Positions 27,415 to 34,888 of a DNA stretch of 64,000 bases are shown here, piece by piece. Each line of letters opens with the position of its first letter. The first letter of the stretch is position 1. The notes under the pieces were generated by a model. The model had not been told where the DNA came from. It saw only the letters and a list, made by a program, of their open reading frames with translations, and searched no databases. This DNA is from Methylobacterium terricola. GTDB lineage: Bacteria > Pseudomonadota > Alphaproteobacteria > Rhizobiales > Beijerinckiaceae. The stretch covers positions 310,001 through 374,000 of the forward strand of contig NZ_VDDA01000003.1 of assembly GCF_006151805.1 (NCBI RefSeq), written 5' to 3'. Both the position numbers and the translations under genes were made by a program.

Positions 27415-28785
27415 TCAGGCCGGCACCCGCACCGTCGCCCGCAACCCCCCGAGCGGCGAATCGTACAGGGCCACGTCGCCGCCATGCGCCCGGGCGATGT
27501 CGAGGGCGATGGCGAGGCCGAGGCCCGAGCCGCCGGCATCCTGGCGGGCGTCGTCGAGGCGCACGAAGGGCTTGAACACCTCCTCGCGCTGCTCGGGGGG
27601 AATGCCCGGTCCGTCGTCGTCGATCGAGACGGCCAGCCAGCGCGCCTCCTGGCGGGCGGTGATCGCGATGGTGTCGCCGTAGCGCGCGGCGTTGGCGGCG
27701 AGGTTGAACAGGCAGCGCCGGAAGGCGTCGGGCCGGACCGTCACGGTCGACTGGCCCTCCAGCGTCACCTCGGAGACGTGGCCGCCGAGACGCTCCACGT
27801 CGGTGCGCACGTCCTCGAGCAGCGCCCGCAGGTCGATGGCCGAGGCCGGCTCGCCGGAATCGCCCTTGGCGAAGGCCAGGTAGGCTTCCAGCATCCGGCT
27901 CATCTCGTCGACGTCGCGCTGCAGGTCCTCGATCTCGGGGGTCTGCGGCAGCAGCACCAGGGAGAGCCGGAAGCGGGTGATGATGGTGCGCAGGTCGTGG
28001 CTCACCCCGTTGAGCATCGTGGTGCGCTGCTCCATCGCCCGCTCGATGCGCCGCTTCATCTCGATGAAGGCGTGGCCGGCCTTGCGCACCTCGCGGGCGC
28101 CGCGGGGACGGAAATCGAGCTCGCGGCCCTTGCCGAAATTCTCGGCCACGTCGGCGAGCCGCAGGATCGGCCGGATCTGGTTGCGCAGGAACAGGATCGC
28201 GACGCCGAGCAGCACCAGCGACGAGCCGCCCATCCAGAGCAGGAAGATGTGCGAGTTCGAGGCGTAGGCCTGGCTGCGCCGGGCGATCACCCGCATCACC
28301 CCGCCGGGAATCTCGACCCGGATCTCGATCAGGTTGGAGCGCCCGACGGTGTCGATCCAGAACGGCCGGGCGATCTGGCGATGGATCTCGTCGGACAGGG
28401 CCTCGTCGAGGAGCGAGAAGAACGGCCGCGGGCCGGGTGCGGGGAGCTTGGCGCCCTCCAGGATGTCGATGTCGAGGTTCAGGCGCTCGCCGGCGATCCG
28501 CTCCAGGGTCTCGGAGCCCTTCTCCTGCGGATAGCTCTCGTAGATGTCGATCAGCGCCGCGATGTCCGCGGTCACCGCGGCCGAGAGGCGCCGGGTCACC
28601 AGCTGCCAGTGCCGCTCCATGAAGGTGTAGGCGATCACCGATTGCAGCAGCACCATCGGGGCGATGATGATGATGAGCGAGCGGGCGTAGAGCCCCTTCG
28701 GCAGCCGGTCGCCGATCACGCGGCCGAGCCGGCGCCAGGCCCGCCGGGGCGTCGGCAGCGTCCCGGCGAGGGTGGGGGTTGGCAC
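27415..28785 (-). CDS. EnvZ-like sensor histidine kinase
   Basis: A 456-aa inner-membrane kinase: TM1 near residues 36-56, periplasmic domain to about 185, TM2 near 186-206, then HAMP, HisKA and HATPase domains. The H-box is NGVSHDLRTIITRFRLSL with H263. ATP-binding boxes DDDGPGIP and GGSGLGLAIALDIA are intact. The usual HDLRTP reads HDLRTI, so the Pro is missing. It starts GTG 4 bp after the response regulator stop. The signal is unknown. Confidence 0.9.
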   Translation of the reverse strand: MPTPTLAGTLPTPRRAWRRLGRVIGDRLPKGLYARSLIIIIAPMVLLQSVIAYTFMERHWQLVTRRLSAAVTADIAALIDIYESYPQEKGSETLERIAGERLNLDIDILEGAKLPAPGPRPFFSLLDEALSDEIHRQIARPFWIDTVGRSNLIEIRVEIPGGVMRVIARRSQAYASNSHIFLLWMGGSSLVLLGVAILFLRNQIRPILRLADVAENFGKGRELDFRPRGAREVRKAGHAFIEMKRRIERAMEQRTTMLNGVSHDLRTIITRFRLSLVLLPQTPEIEDLQRDVDEMSRMLEAYLAFAKGDSGEPASAIDLRALLEDVRTDVERLGGHVSEVTLEGQSTVTVRPDAFRRCLFNLAANAARYGDTIAITARQEARWLAVSIDDDGPGIPPEQREEVFKPFVRLDDARQDAGGSGLGLAIALDIARAHGGDVALYDSPLGGLRATVRVPA

Positions 28786-28789
28786 CCGT

Positions 28790-29521
28790 CTAGTCCAGGA
28801 CCAGCCGGTAGCCGACGCCGCGCACGGTCTGCACGTAGCGCGGGTTGGCCGGGTCGTCCTCGATGCGGCGGCGCAGGCGGTTCATCTGCACGTCGACGGT
28901 GCGCTCGTTGGCGGCGCCGTTGGTGCCGGTCAGCGCGTCGCGCTCGACGTTGCCGCCGCGGGCGAGCGCCAGGATGGTCAGGAGCTCGCGCTCGCGCTCG
29001 GACAGGCGGATCGCCTCGTCGTCGCGGGTCAGCTCGCCGCGCTCGATGCGGAACTGGAACGGCCCGAAGCGCACCGCGTCGAGGGGGACGGCCGCGCCGT
29101 CGGCCGGCCCGCGGGCGTTGCGGCGCAGGATGTTGTTGAGGCGCAGGATCAATTCCCGCGGCTCGAACGGCTTCGGCAGGTAGTCGTCGGCGCCGATCTC
29201 GAGCCCGGTGACCCGGTCGTTCGGGTTCGAGCGGGCGGTCAGCATCAGGATCGGCACCTGCGAGGTCAGGCGGATCTGGCGGGCATAGTCGAAGCCGGTC
29301 TCGCCCGGCATCATCACGTCGAGCACCACCGCGTCGAAGACGAGGCTGCGGCCCCGCGCCCGCGCCTCGGCGGCGCTCGCCGCCGCCGTGACCCGGTAGC
29401 CGTTCTCGCCGAGGAAGCGGGCGAGCAGGTCGCGCAGGCGGCGGTCGTCGTCGACCACCAGGATGTGCGGGGCGTGGTCGGGCAGCTCGGCCCGGGGCGC
29501 GACGGCGGGATCGGCGCTCAC
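28790..29521 (-). CDS. OmpR-family response regulator
   Basis: A 243-aa protein with a receiver domain (acidic DDD at 24-26, phospho-acceptor D68 in VVLDVMMPGETG, Lys in PKPFEP) and a C-terminal winged-helix DNA-binding domain (RTVDVQMNRLRRRIEDD, YVQTVRGVGYRL). The GTG start at 29521 overlaps the MarR stop (GTGA). It is the partner of the EnvZ-like kinase downstream. Confidence 0.94.
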   Translation of the reverse strand: MSADPAVAPRAELPDHAPHILVVDDDRRLRDLLARFLGENGYRVTAAASAAEARARGRSLVFDAVVLDVMMPGETGFDYARQIRLTSQVPILMLTARSNPNDRVTGLEIGADDYLPKPFEPRELILRLNNILRRNARGPADGAAVPLDAVRFGPFQFRIERGELTRDDEAIRLSERERELLTILALARGGNVERDALTGTNGAANERTVDVQMNRLRRRIEDDPANPRYVQTVRGVGYRLVLD

Positions 29522-30102
29522 GGCTTCACCTTCGAGTCGGGGCCACCGCCGGCGATCAGCCGGCTCACCGCCGGGCGCTCCTCCGGCTCGATCATCGCCA
29601 GCAGGAACCGGCTCGCCGGGTCGCGCAAGGCCGGGCCCGCCTCGGCGAGCGCCCGGCGCACCCGCTCGCCCTGGACGCCGGCGAGGCGCTGGGCGAGCGC
29701 GCGGCCGTCCGGCGTGCAGGTGAGGAGGCGGTGGCGCCGGTCGCTCGTGCCGGTGCGCTGCGCGATGTAGCCCTGCTCGATCAATTCCTTCAGCACCCGG
29801 TTCAGGCTCTGCTTGGTGATCCGCAGGATATCCAGGAGTTCGGCGATGGTGAGGCCGGGATGCCGGTCGACGAAGTGCAGCACCCGGTGATGGGCGCGGC
29901 CGAAGCCGTACTCGGCCAGGATGCGGTCCGGATCGGCGACGAAGTCGCGATAGGCGAAGAACAGAAGCTCGATCAGGTCGTAGCTCGGCGCCTCGGCGGC
30001 ATCCCCTTGATCCATCGGCGACGGGGCGTCGCCTGCCTCCCGCAGATCCTCGTTGGCGGCGTCCGGGATGGGGGCCGGACGGGTCCGGGCGGCCTGGGTC
30101 AC
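29518..30102 (-). CDS. MarR-family transcriptional regulator
   Basis: A winged-helix protein of about 194 aa. LTIAELLDILRITKQSLNRV is the recognition-helix region and RRHRLLTCTPDGRAL the wing. The GTG at 30102 is preferred because AAGAGG lies 8 bases upstream; a GTG at 30111 is also in frame. It is translationally coupled to the OmpR/EnvZ-like pair and divergent from ilvE, with a palindrome between them, so autoregulation and control of ilvE are both plausible. Confidence 0.88.
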   Translation of the reverse strand: MTQAARTRPAPIPDAANEDLREAGDAPSPMDQGDAAEAPSYDLIELLFFAYRDFVADPDRILAEYGFGRAHHRVLHFVDRHPGLTIAELLDILRITKQSLNRVLKELIEQGYIAQRTGTSDRRHRLLTCTPDGRALAQRLAGVQGERVRRALAEAGPALRDPASRFLLAMIEPEERPAVSRLIAGGGPDSKVKP

Positions 30103-30149
30103 GGGTCGCACCTCTTGGCGGGAGAGGGCCTTCGAGGGCCCTCGTCATT

Positions 30150-30170
30150 TATGTCAGTCTTGTTGACATA
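30150..30170. promoter_or_regulatory. Palindromic operator between marR-like gene and ilvE
   Basis: Seven-base arms TATGTCA / TGACATA with a 7-base spacer, about 50 bp from the MarR start and 126 bp from ilvE. MarR proteins usually bind such palindromes near their own promoters. A degenerate second TTGATAG/GTCAAC pair follows at 30180-30195. Confidence 0.55.
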
Positions 30171-30295
30171 TCTCAGCCTCGTTGATAGGCGTCAACCCCG
30201 CCGGCGAAACGAACGAACGCCCCGCGTCCCGTTCAAGCACGAACGTTGCGCGAGAACCAGCCAGGCGGAAACGAACGCATACGAGGATCATCGTC

Positions 30296-31183
30296 ATGTC
30301 CGTCATTCCCTTCGACCAGCGTGAAGGCCACATCTGGTTCGACGGCCGCATGGTGCCGTGGGCGGACGCGAAGATTCACGTACTCAGCCACGGCCTGCAT
30401 TACGGCTCCTGCGTGTTCGAGGGCGAGCGGGCCTATGGCGGCGAGATCTTCAAGTGCACCGAGCACTCGGCGCGGCTGCGCCGCTCGGCCGAGCTCCTCG
30501 ACTTCGAGGTCCCGTACTCGGTGGCCGAGATCGACGCCGCCAAGAAGCTCGTGCTGAAGGAGAGCGGCCTGCAGGAGGCCTATCTCCGTCCGGTTGCCTG
30601 GCGCGGCTCGGAGATGATGGGCGTGTCGGCGCAGCACAACACCATCCACCTCGCCATCGCGGCGTGGGAATGGCCGAGCTACTTCGACCCGGCGACCAAG
30701 ATGAAGGGCATCCGCCTCGACCTGGCCGATTACCGCCGGCCCGATCCGCGCACCGCGCCGTCGGCCTCGAAGGCGGCGGGCCTCTACATGATCTGCACGA
30801 TCTCCAAGCACCGGGCCGAGAACAAGGGCTATGCCGACGCCCTGATGCTCGACTGGGAGGACAACGTCGCCGAATGCACCGGCGCCAACGTGTTCTTCAT
30901 CCAGAACGGGGTGATCCACACGCCGGCGGCCGACCGCTTCCTCAACGGCATCACCCGCCAGACCGTGATCGAGCTGGCCAAGCGCCGCGGCTACGAGGTG
31001 GTCGAGCGGCGCATCCGCCCCGAGGAGATGGCGGGCTTCTCCGAGTGCTTCATCACCGGCTCGGCCGCCGAGGTCACCCCGGTCTCGGAGATCGCCCAGT
31101 ACCGCTTCACCCCGGCCGCGATGACCGCGACCCTGATGGACGACTACGCCGCCGAGGTGCGGCCGCGCGCCCAGGCCGCCTGA
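30296..31183 (+). CDS. ilvE: Branched-chain amino acid aminotransferase
   Basis: A 295-aa fold-type IV PLP enzyme. Features are HGLHYGSCVFEGERAY, RPVAWRG, the PLP lysine K159 in SASKAAGLYM, the glutamate region NVAECTGANVFFIQNG and GITRQTVIELAK. It interconverts Leu/Ile/Val and their 2-oxo acids. The ATG at 30296 has GAGGAT upstream. It is divergent from the MarR/two-component run and followed by a strong terminator. Confidence 0.96.
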   Translation: MSVIPFDQREGHIWFDGRMVPWADAKIHVLSHGLHYGSCVFEGERAYGGEIFKCTEHSARLRRSAELLDFEVPYSVAEIDAAKKLVLKESGLQEAYLRPVAWRGSEMMGVSAQHNTIHLAIAAWEWPSYFDPATKMKGIRLDLADYRRPDPRTAPSASKAAGLYMICTISKHRAENKGYADALMLDWEDNVAECTGANVFFIQNGVIHTPAADRFLNGITRQTVIELAKRRGYEVVERRIRPEEMAGFSECFITGSAAEVTPVSEIAQYRFTPAAMTATLMDDYAAEVRPRAQAA

Positions 31184-31222
31184 ATGGGGGCCGCCTGACC
31201 CGCGCGACGACGACCGCGTGAC

Positions 31223-31260
31223 GCGAAGGCCCCGGGCGGGAGACCGCCCGGGGCCTTCGC
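31223..31260 (+). terminator. ilvE terminator-like hairpin
   Basis: A perfect 17-bp stem starting GCGAAGGCCCCGGG and closing CCCGGGGCCTTCGC with a 4-base loop, 40 bp after the ilvE stop. No T-tract follows. Confidence 0.75.
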
Positions 31261-31377
31261 GCGTGTGGAACCGCGGTTTTGCGGGGACAAGCCGTCCCTG
31301 CGACGGTCGGGCCGGGAACGCGGGCCGGGTCTTCCCCGTTGTCTAGCTGGAACATTAAGAGAACACGGGAAGCCCTG

Positions 31378-31650
31378 ATGACCGCCAAGACCGCCAAGAA
31401 GGCCGAGACCCGCGAGGCCGAAGCCCACGAGACCGAGAACCCGAAGCAGGATCCCAAGGACACCTCGAACCGCATCAAGGATCCGAAGGACTGGACCACC
31501 GGCTCGGAGCCGATGACCGGAGCGCAGGCCTCCTACCTCAAGACGCTGGCCGAGCAGGCCAAGGACGACGACGCCTTCGACCCCGACCTCGACAAGGCCG
31601 AGGCCTCGCAGCGCATCGACGCCCTGCGCAAGGAGACCGGCAAGGCCTGA
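31378..31650 (+). CDS. DUF3072 small protein
   Basis: A 90-aa highly charged protein (Lys/Glu/Asp-rich). The C-terminal block TTGSEPMTGAQASYLKTLAE and LDKAEASQRIDALRKETG is the DUF3072 signature. The N-terminal 45 residues are low-complexity and probably disordered. Function unknown. It is monocistronic between two hairpins. Confidence 0.88.
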   Translation: MTAKTAKKAETREAEAHETENPKQDPKDTSNRIKDPKDWTTGSEPMTGAQASYLKTLAEQAKDDDAFDPDLDKAEASQRIDALRKETGKA

Positions 31651-31681
31651 GGGCGCACGCGATCCGCCCTTGCCGAGTCCC

Positions 31682-31707
31682 GCAGGGCCGCCGCGTCGCG
31701 GCCCTGC
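31682..31707 (+). terminator. Hairpin after DUF3072 gene
   Basis: Ten-base arms GCAGGGCCGC / GCGGCCCTGC with a 6-base loop, 31 bp after the stop; a weak tctttc follows at 31718. Confidence 0.6.
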
Positions 31708-31730
31708 GCCGGGCGGTCTTTCGGCAGATT

Positions 31731-31751
31731 GTGCCCCTGCCGCAGGGGCAC
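31731..31751. repeat. Inverted repeat upstream of Flp pilin
   Basis: Ten-base arms GTGCCCCTGC / GCAGGGGCAC around one base. It lies between the DUF3072 terminator and the pilin start and could be an operator or a second hairpin. Confidence 0.5.
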
Positions 31752-31834
31752 GCCGGAAAATTCCGCGGTCGCATTAACGGCTGATGAGGAGGTGCTGCCG
31801 CAATGTCCGCCACGGCGGTTCGTGGGGGCTTGGC

Positions 31835-32029
31835 GTGCAGGGCAGATCGCGGGAAGGGGATGCGCTCCGGCGCTTCCGACGTGACCAGTCCGGCACGACG
31901 GCGATCGAGTATGCGCTGATCGCCGGGCTGATCTTCCTCGCCCTGACCACCGCGCTCTCGGCTTACGGAGACACGGCCGGTAGCCTGTACAACAACCTGA
32001 GCACGCGCTTCCTCGCCGCGCTGAAGTAA
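31835..32029 (+). CDS. Flp/Fap-type IVb pilin
   Basis: A small pilin: basic leader RRFRRDQSG, the prepilin-type boundary, then TTAIEYALIAGLIFLALTTA with the conserved Glu five residues into the hydrophobic helix. It ends LSTRFLAALK. A GTG at 31835 gives 64 aa, the normal size. An in-frame ATG at 31784 would add 17 unlikely residues. A strong AGGAGG at 31787 points instead to an ATG at 31803 in another frame, so the true start is uncertain. No tad secretion genes adjoin. Confidence 0.8.
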   Translation: MQGRSREGDALRRFRRDQSGTTAIEYALIAGLIFLALTTALSAYGDTAGSLYNNLSTRFLAALK

Positions 32030-32041
32030 ACGGATCGCCCG

Positions 32042-32914
32042 CTACTCGGCGGCCATCCCGAGATTGTCGAGGCATTGCCGGATCTGCCCGGCCAGGATGT
32101 CGGCCAGTGGGTTCGGTTCGCCGGTGCGGTGGCGCATCAGCCCGATGCGGCAGCCCGGCAGGCCCGCGAAGCCGTCCGACGGCCCGAGGACCCGCATGCC
32201 GGCGCGGACCGCGCTCTCGGGCAGGACCGAGACCGCCAGCCCGGCCAGCACCGCCGCGCCGACCGCGGTCGAGTTCCAGCTCACGAACAGGATCCGGCTC
32301 TGGCGCCCGCCGCGCTCCAGGGTCTCGATCGCGGCCCGGCGCCAGTTGCAATCCGGTCGGCCAAGGGCGAGCGGCACCGGCTCCTCGGTGTGCACCGCAT
32401 GGCGGCTCGAGGTGACCCAGAGCAGGGCCTCGGTGCGGATCGTCTCGACGTTGCGCCGTCCCTTGGCCTCCGTGACGATGGCGAGGTCGATGTCGCCGTC
32501 GGCGATCCGGTCGGCCAGCATGTCGGTCGGCTCGCACACCACCGTGACCTCGGCCCGCGGATGGGTGCGGGCGAAGCGCCCGAGGATCTCCGGCAGGTAG
32601 CGGTCGGCGTAGTCGTCCGGCAGGCCGAGACGCACCCGGCCGACGAGGTCGCCCTCGTCGAAGGTCGCCAGACACTCGGTCTGCAGCCGCACGATGCGCC
32701 GGGCGTAATCGAGCAGGCGCTCGCCGTCGTCGGTCAGCCGCACCCCGCGGCCGGCCTTGGCGAAGATCTCGCGCCCGAGCCGCTCCTCGAGCCGCTTCAT
32801 CTGCATCGAGACGGCGGATTGCGTCTTGTGGACGGCCTCCGCCGCGCGGGTGAACGACCCGCTCTCGGCGATCGCCACCAGGGTCCGGAGCTGGTCGCTG
32901 TCGAGGGGGTGCAC
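32042..32914 (-). CDS. LysR-family transcriptional regulator
   Basis: A 290-aa LTTR: N-terminal winged helix (LRTLVAIAESGSFTRAAEAV, TQSAVSMQMKRLEERLG) and a periplasmic-binding-protein-like effector domain. GTG start at 32914. It is divergent from the DUF1127 gene with a short palindrome between them, the usual LTTR arrangement, and ends 12 bp from the pilin stop. The effector is unknown. Confidence 0.93.
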   Translation of the reverse strand: MHPLDSDQLRTLVAIAESGSFTRAAEAVHKTQSAVSMQMKRLEERLGREIFAKAGRGVRLTDDGERLLDYARRIVRLQTECLATFDEGDLVGRVRLGLPDDYADRYLPEILGRFARTHPRAEVTVVCEPTDMLADRIADGDIDLAIVTEAKGRRNVETIRTEALLWVTSSRHAVHTEEPVPLALGRPDCNWRRAAIETLERGGRQSRILFVSWNSTAVGAAVLAGLAVSVLPESAVRAGMRVLGPSDGFAGLPGCRIGLMRHRTGEPNPLADILAGQIRQCLDNLGMAAE

Positions 32915-32940
32915 CGGCGCGCTCCATCATCAATCCCTGT

Positions 32941-32953
32941 GATGTGACACATC
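32941..32953. promoter_or_regulatory. Palindrome in LysR/DUF1127 divergent promoter
   Basis: GATGTG-a-CACATC, a perfect 6-1-6 palindrome 27 bp from the LysR start. It fits the T-N11-A class of LysR operators loosely. Confidence 0.5.
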
Positions 32954-33059
32954 TCAAGCATTCGCTCAACGCATCGGCCAAGCGCGGCTATGAGAGGGCC
33001 AGCGGAAGAGCGAGGCCGGCGCAGACGAGGTTCGCCGAATGCTCCCGCGGGAGACCACG

Positions 33060-33386
33060 ATGACGATCAGCTACGCCCCCCTGTATGGCGCCCTCTCGCT
33101 CGCCTTCGGCTATGGCCGCAAGGCCGCGCAGATCGTGGCCCGGATCGTCACCCTGTGGATCAACCGCCGCGCCGCCTACCGCCTCGCCGAACTCGACGAC
33201 CGCGCGCTGAAAGACATCGGCCTCACCCGCAGCGACGTGGAGGGCGTGCTCGATCTGCCGTTCCGGCAGGACCCGACCCTTCCCCTGGTGCATCGACGCC
33301 GCGCGCGGCGCCAGCCCCCGCCGCCGGCCGTGAGCCTGCGCGTCGCCGCCCGGAACGGGCGGGCGGTGGAGGGGAGGGGGGCGTGA
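33060..33386 (+). CDS. DUF1127 domain-containing protein
   Basis: A 108-aa protein with the DUF1127/YjiS-like motif RRAAYRLAELDDRALKDIGL and SDVE at residues 40-63, and an Arg/Pro-rich tail. Small DUF1127 proteins in alphaproteobacteria have been linked to RNA turnover and phosphate or stress responses; this one is longer than the 45-aa type. The ATG at 33060 is preceded by GGGAGA; an ATG at 33039 is also in frame. Confidence 0.82.
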   Translation: MTISYAPLYGALSLAFGYGRKAAQIVARIVTLWINRRAAYRLAELDDRALKDIGLTRSDVEGVLDLPFRQDPTLPLVHRRRARRQPPPPAVSLRVAARNGRAVEGRGA

Positions 33387-33471
33387 GCCCTCCGCGGGGC
33401 TCCTGATCGAGGATCCCGGTCGTCGTCCCCATTCCGTTCGCGGCCCGACCGACGAAGGACCGCGGCCGGAC

Positions 33472-34032
33472 TCACGGGATGAGGCCGCTCGCACGGTAGG
33501 CCGCCACGACGTCGTCATAGAGGGCGACGTCGTGGCGGCCATGCGCGATCATCTGCGCGCCCGACACCGCCGCGAACACGGCCGCGGCGCGCGGCCGGAA
33601 GTCCGCCGGATCGCCGGTGCCCTGGAGCGCCAGCACCCGGGCGATCCAGCTCTCGTTCATCTCGCCCCACCGGAGGATCTCGGCGCAGATCTCGGCCGGA
33701 AGCTCGTTGCGCTCCGCCGACAGCATCCCGGCGAGGCACAGGCGGTTGCCGTTCAGGAGCGTGGCCCGGAACATATCGGTGTAGTGGCGCATCAGGGCGC
33801 CGGGTTCGGTGCCCGCCTCCAGCAAACCCTCCAGGAAGGCCGCATAGCGGTCGATGTAGCGGCCGAGGATCGCCTCGCCCAGATCCCCCTTGGTCGGGAA
33901 GTAGTAGTGGATGCTCGCGCTCTTGATGCCGACATCCTTGGCCAGCTCGCGGAAGCTCAGGCCGCCATAGCCCAGATCCTGCACCGTGAGCCGCGCGGAT
34001 TCCATGATCCGCTCCCTGGTGTCGCCGGCCAT
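33472..34032 (-). CDS. TetR-family transcriptional repressor
   Basis: A 186-aa TetR protein: helix-turn-helix with LSFRELAKDVGIKSASIHYY then FPTKGDL, and a ligand-binding C-terminal domain. It is divergent from the GST gene, and two near-identical operator-like palindromes lie between them, so it very probably represses both genes. The ligand is likely an electrophile or aromatic, by analogy with GST regulators. Confidence 0.93.
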   Translation of the reverse strand: MAGDTRERIMESARLTVQDLGYGGLSFRELAKDVGIKSASIHYYFPTKGDLGEAILGRYIDRYAAFLEGLLEAGTEPGALMRHYTDMFRATLLNGNRLCLAGMLSAERNELPAEICAEILRWGEMNESWIARVLALQGTGDPADFRPRAAAVFAAVSGAQMIAHGRHDVALYDDVVAAYRASGLIP

Positions 34033-34045
34033 CCCCGATCCCTCG

Positions 34046-34063
34046 CTACCTGACGATAGATAG
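34046..34063. promoter_or_regulatory. TetR operator, site 1
   Basis: CTACCT-gacgat-AGATAG, an imperfect palindrome starting 14 bp from the TetR start codon. The same 18-bp sequence recurs with one change at 34105. Confidence 0.75.
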
Positions 34064-34104
34064 GCTTTGACAGGCGGGGCGTGAAGCCCCTATGTCTCCG
34101 CCAC

Positions 34105-34122
34105 CTACCTGACGACAGATAG
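34105..34122. promoter_or_regulatory. TetR operator, site 2
   Basis: CTACCT-gacgac-AGATAG, 17 of 18 bases identical to site 1 and in the same orientation, 59 bp away and 21 bp before the GST ATG. One site per divergent promoter is the simplest reading. Confidence 0.78.
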
Positions 34123-34142
34123 ATGATCACGAGGATGCCCCG

Positions 34143-34841
34143 ATGACGGACAAGCCCCGCCTCTTCACCTCGCCCTCGGCCTTCCCGAATCCGCAGCGCC
34201 TGCGCCTGTTCCTGCACGAGAAGGGCATTGCCGACCAATTCGAGGAGCACGTCTACGACATGGCGCCCGGCGGCGAGCAGCGGCAGTGGCGCCACCTCAA
34301 GATGAACCCGTGGGGCGAGACGCCGACCCTGCGCCTCGCCGACGGCAGCATCCTGTCCGAGACCGCCGCGATCGTCCGCTACCTCGACCAGAGCGTCCCG
34401 GGGCGCCGCATCATGGGCGAGACGCCGATGGAACAGGGCCTCGACGCGATGTGGGACAACCGCATCTGGGTCCACATCCTCTACCGCATCACCACGATGT
34501 TCCACGTCATGCACCAGGGCCTCGGGCCGAAGCTCGAACTGACCCACAACCCGGCCTGGGGCGAGCATTGCCGCAAGGAGGCGCTGGCCCATGCCGGGCT
34601 CGTCGACCGGCACCTCGCCGACGGTCGCGACTGGCTGCTCGGCGGCGAGCAGCCGACCTTCTCGGACATCACCCTGGCGACGGCGGTGGCGTTCTCGAAG
34701 TTCCCGGTGAACGCGACGCCGCTCGACGAGCGGTTCGAGCACATCGATGCGCTCTGGCGGCGCTGGCAGACGCGCCCGGCATTCCAGGCGGCGTATGCCG
34801 ACCGCAACAGCGGCGTCGCGGAGCTCGACGGCGCGAAGTGA
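34143..34841 (+). CDS. Glutathione S-transferase family protein
   Basis: A 232-aa GST. The N-terminal thioredoxin-like domain has the SPSAFPNPQRLRLFLHEKG catalytic loop and NPWGETPTLRLADG / LSETAAIVRYLD glutathione-binding segments. The C-terminal all-alpha domain ends in LLGGEQPTFSDITLATAVAF, the N-capping motif. It conjugates glutathione to electrophiles or reduces them. Control by the divergent TetR gene is strongly suggested by the twin operators. Confidence 0.93.
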   Translation: MTDKPRLFTSPSAFPNPQRLRLFLHEKGIADQFEEHVYDMAPGGEQRQWRHLKMNPWGETPTLRLADGSILSETAAIVRYLDQSVPGRRIMGETPMEQGLDAMWDNRIWVHILYRITTMFHVMHQGLGPKLELTHNPAWGEHCRKEALAHAGLVDRHLADGRDWLLGGEQPTFSDITLATAVAFSKFPVNATPLDERFEHIDALWRRWQTRPAFQAAYADRNSGVAELDGAK

Positions 34842-34888
34842 GGGCATCAGCGCCTGTTCGAGCGAGCCGCCGATGACGATGGAGGGTT

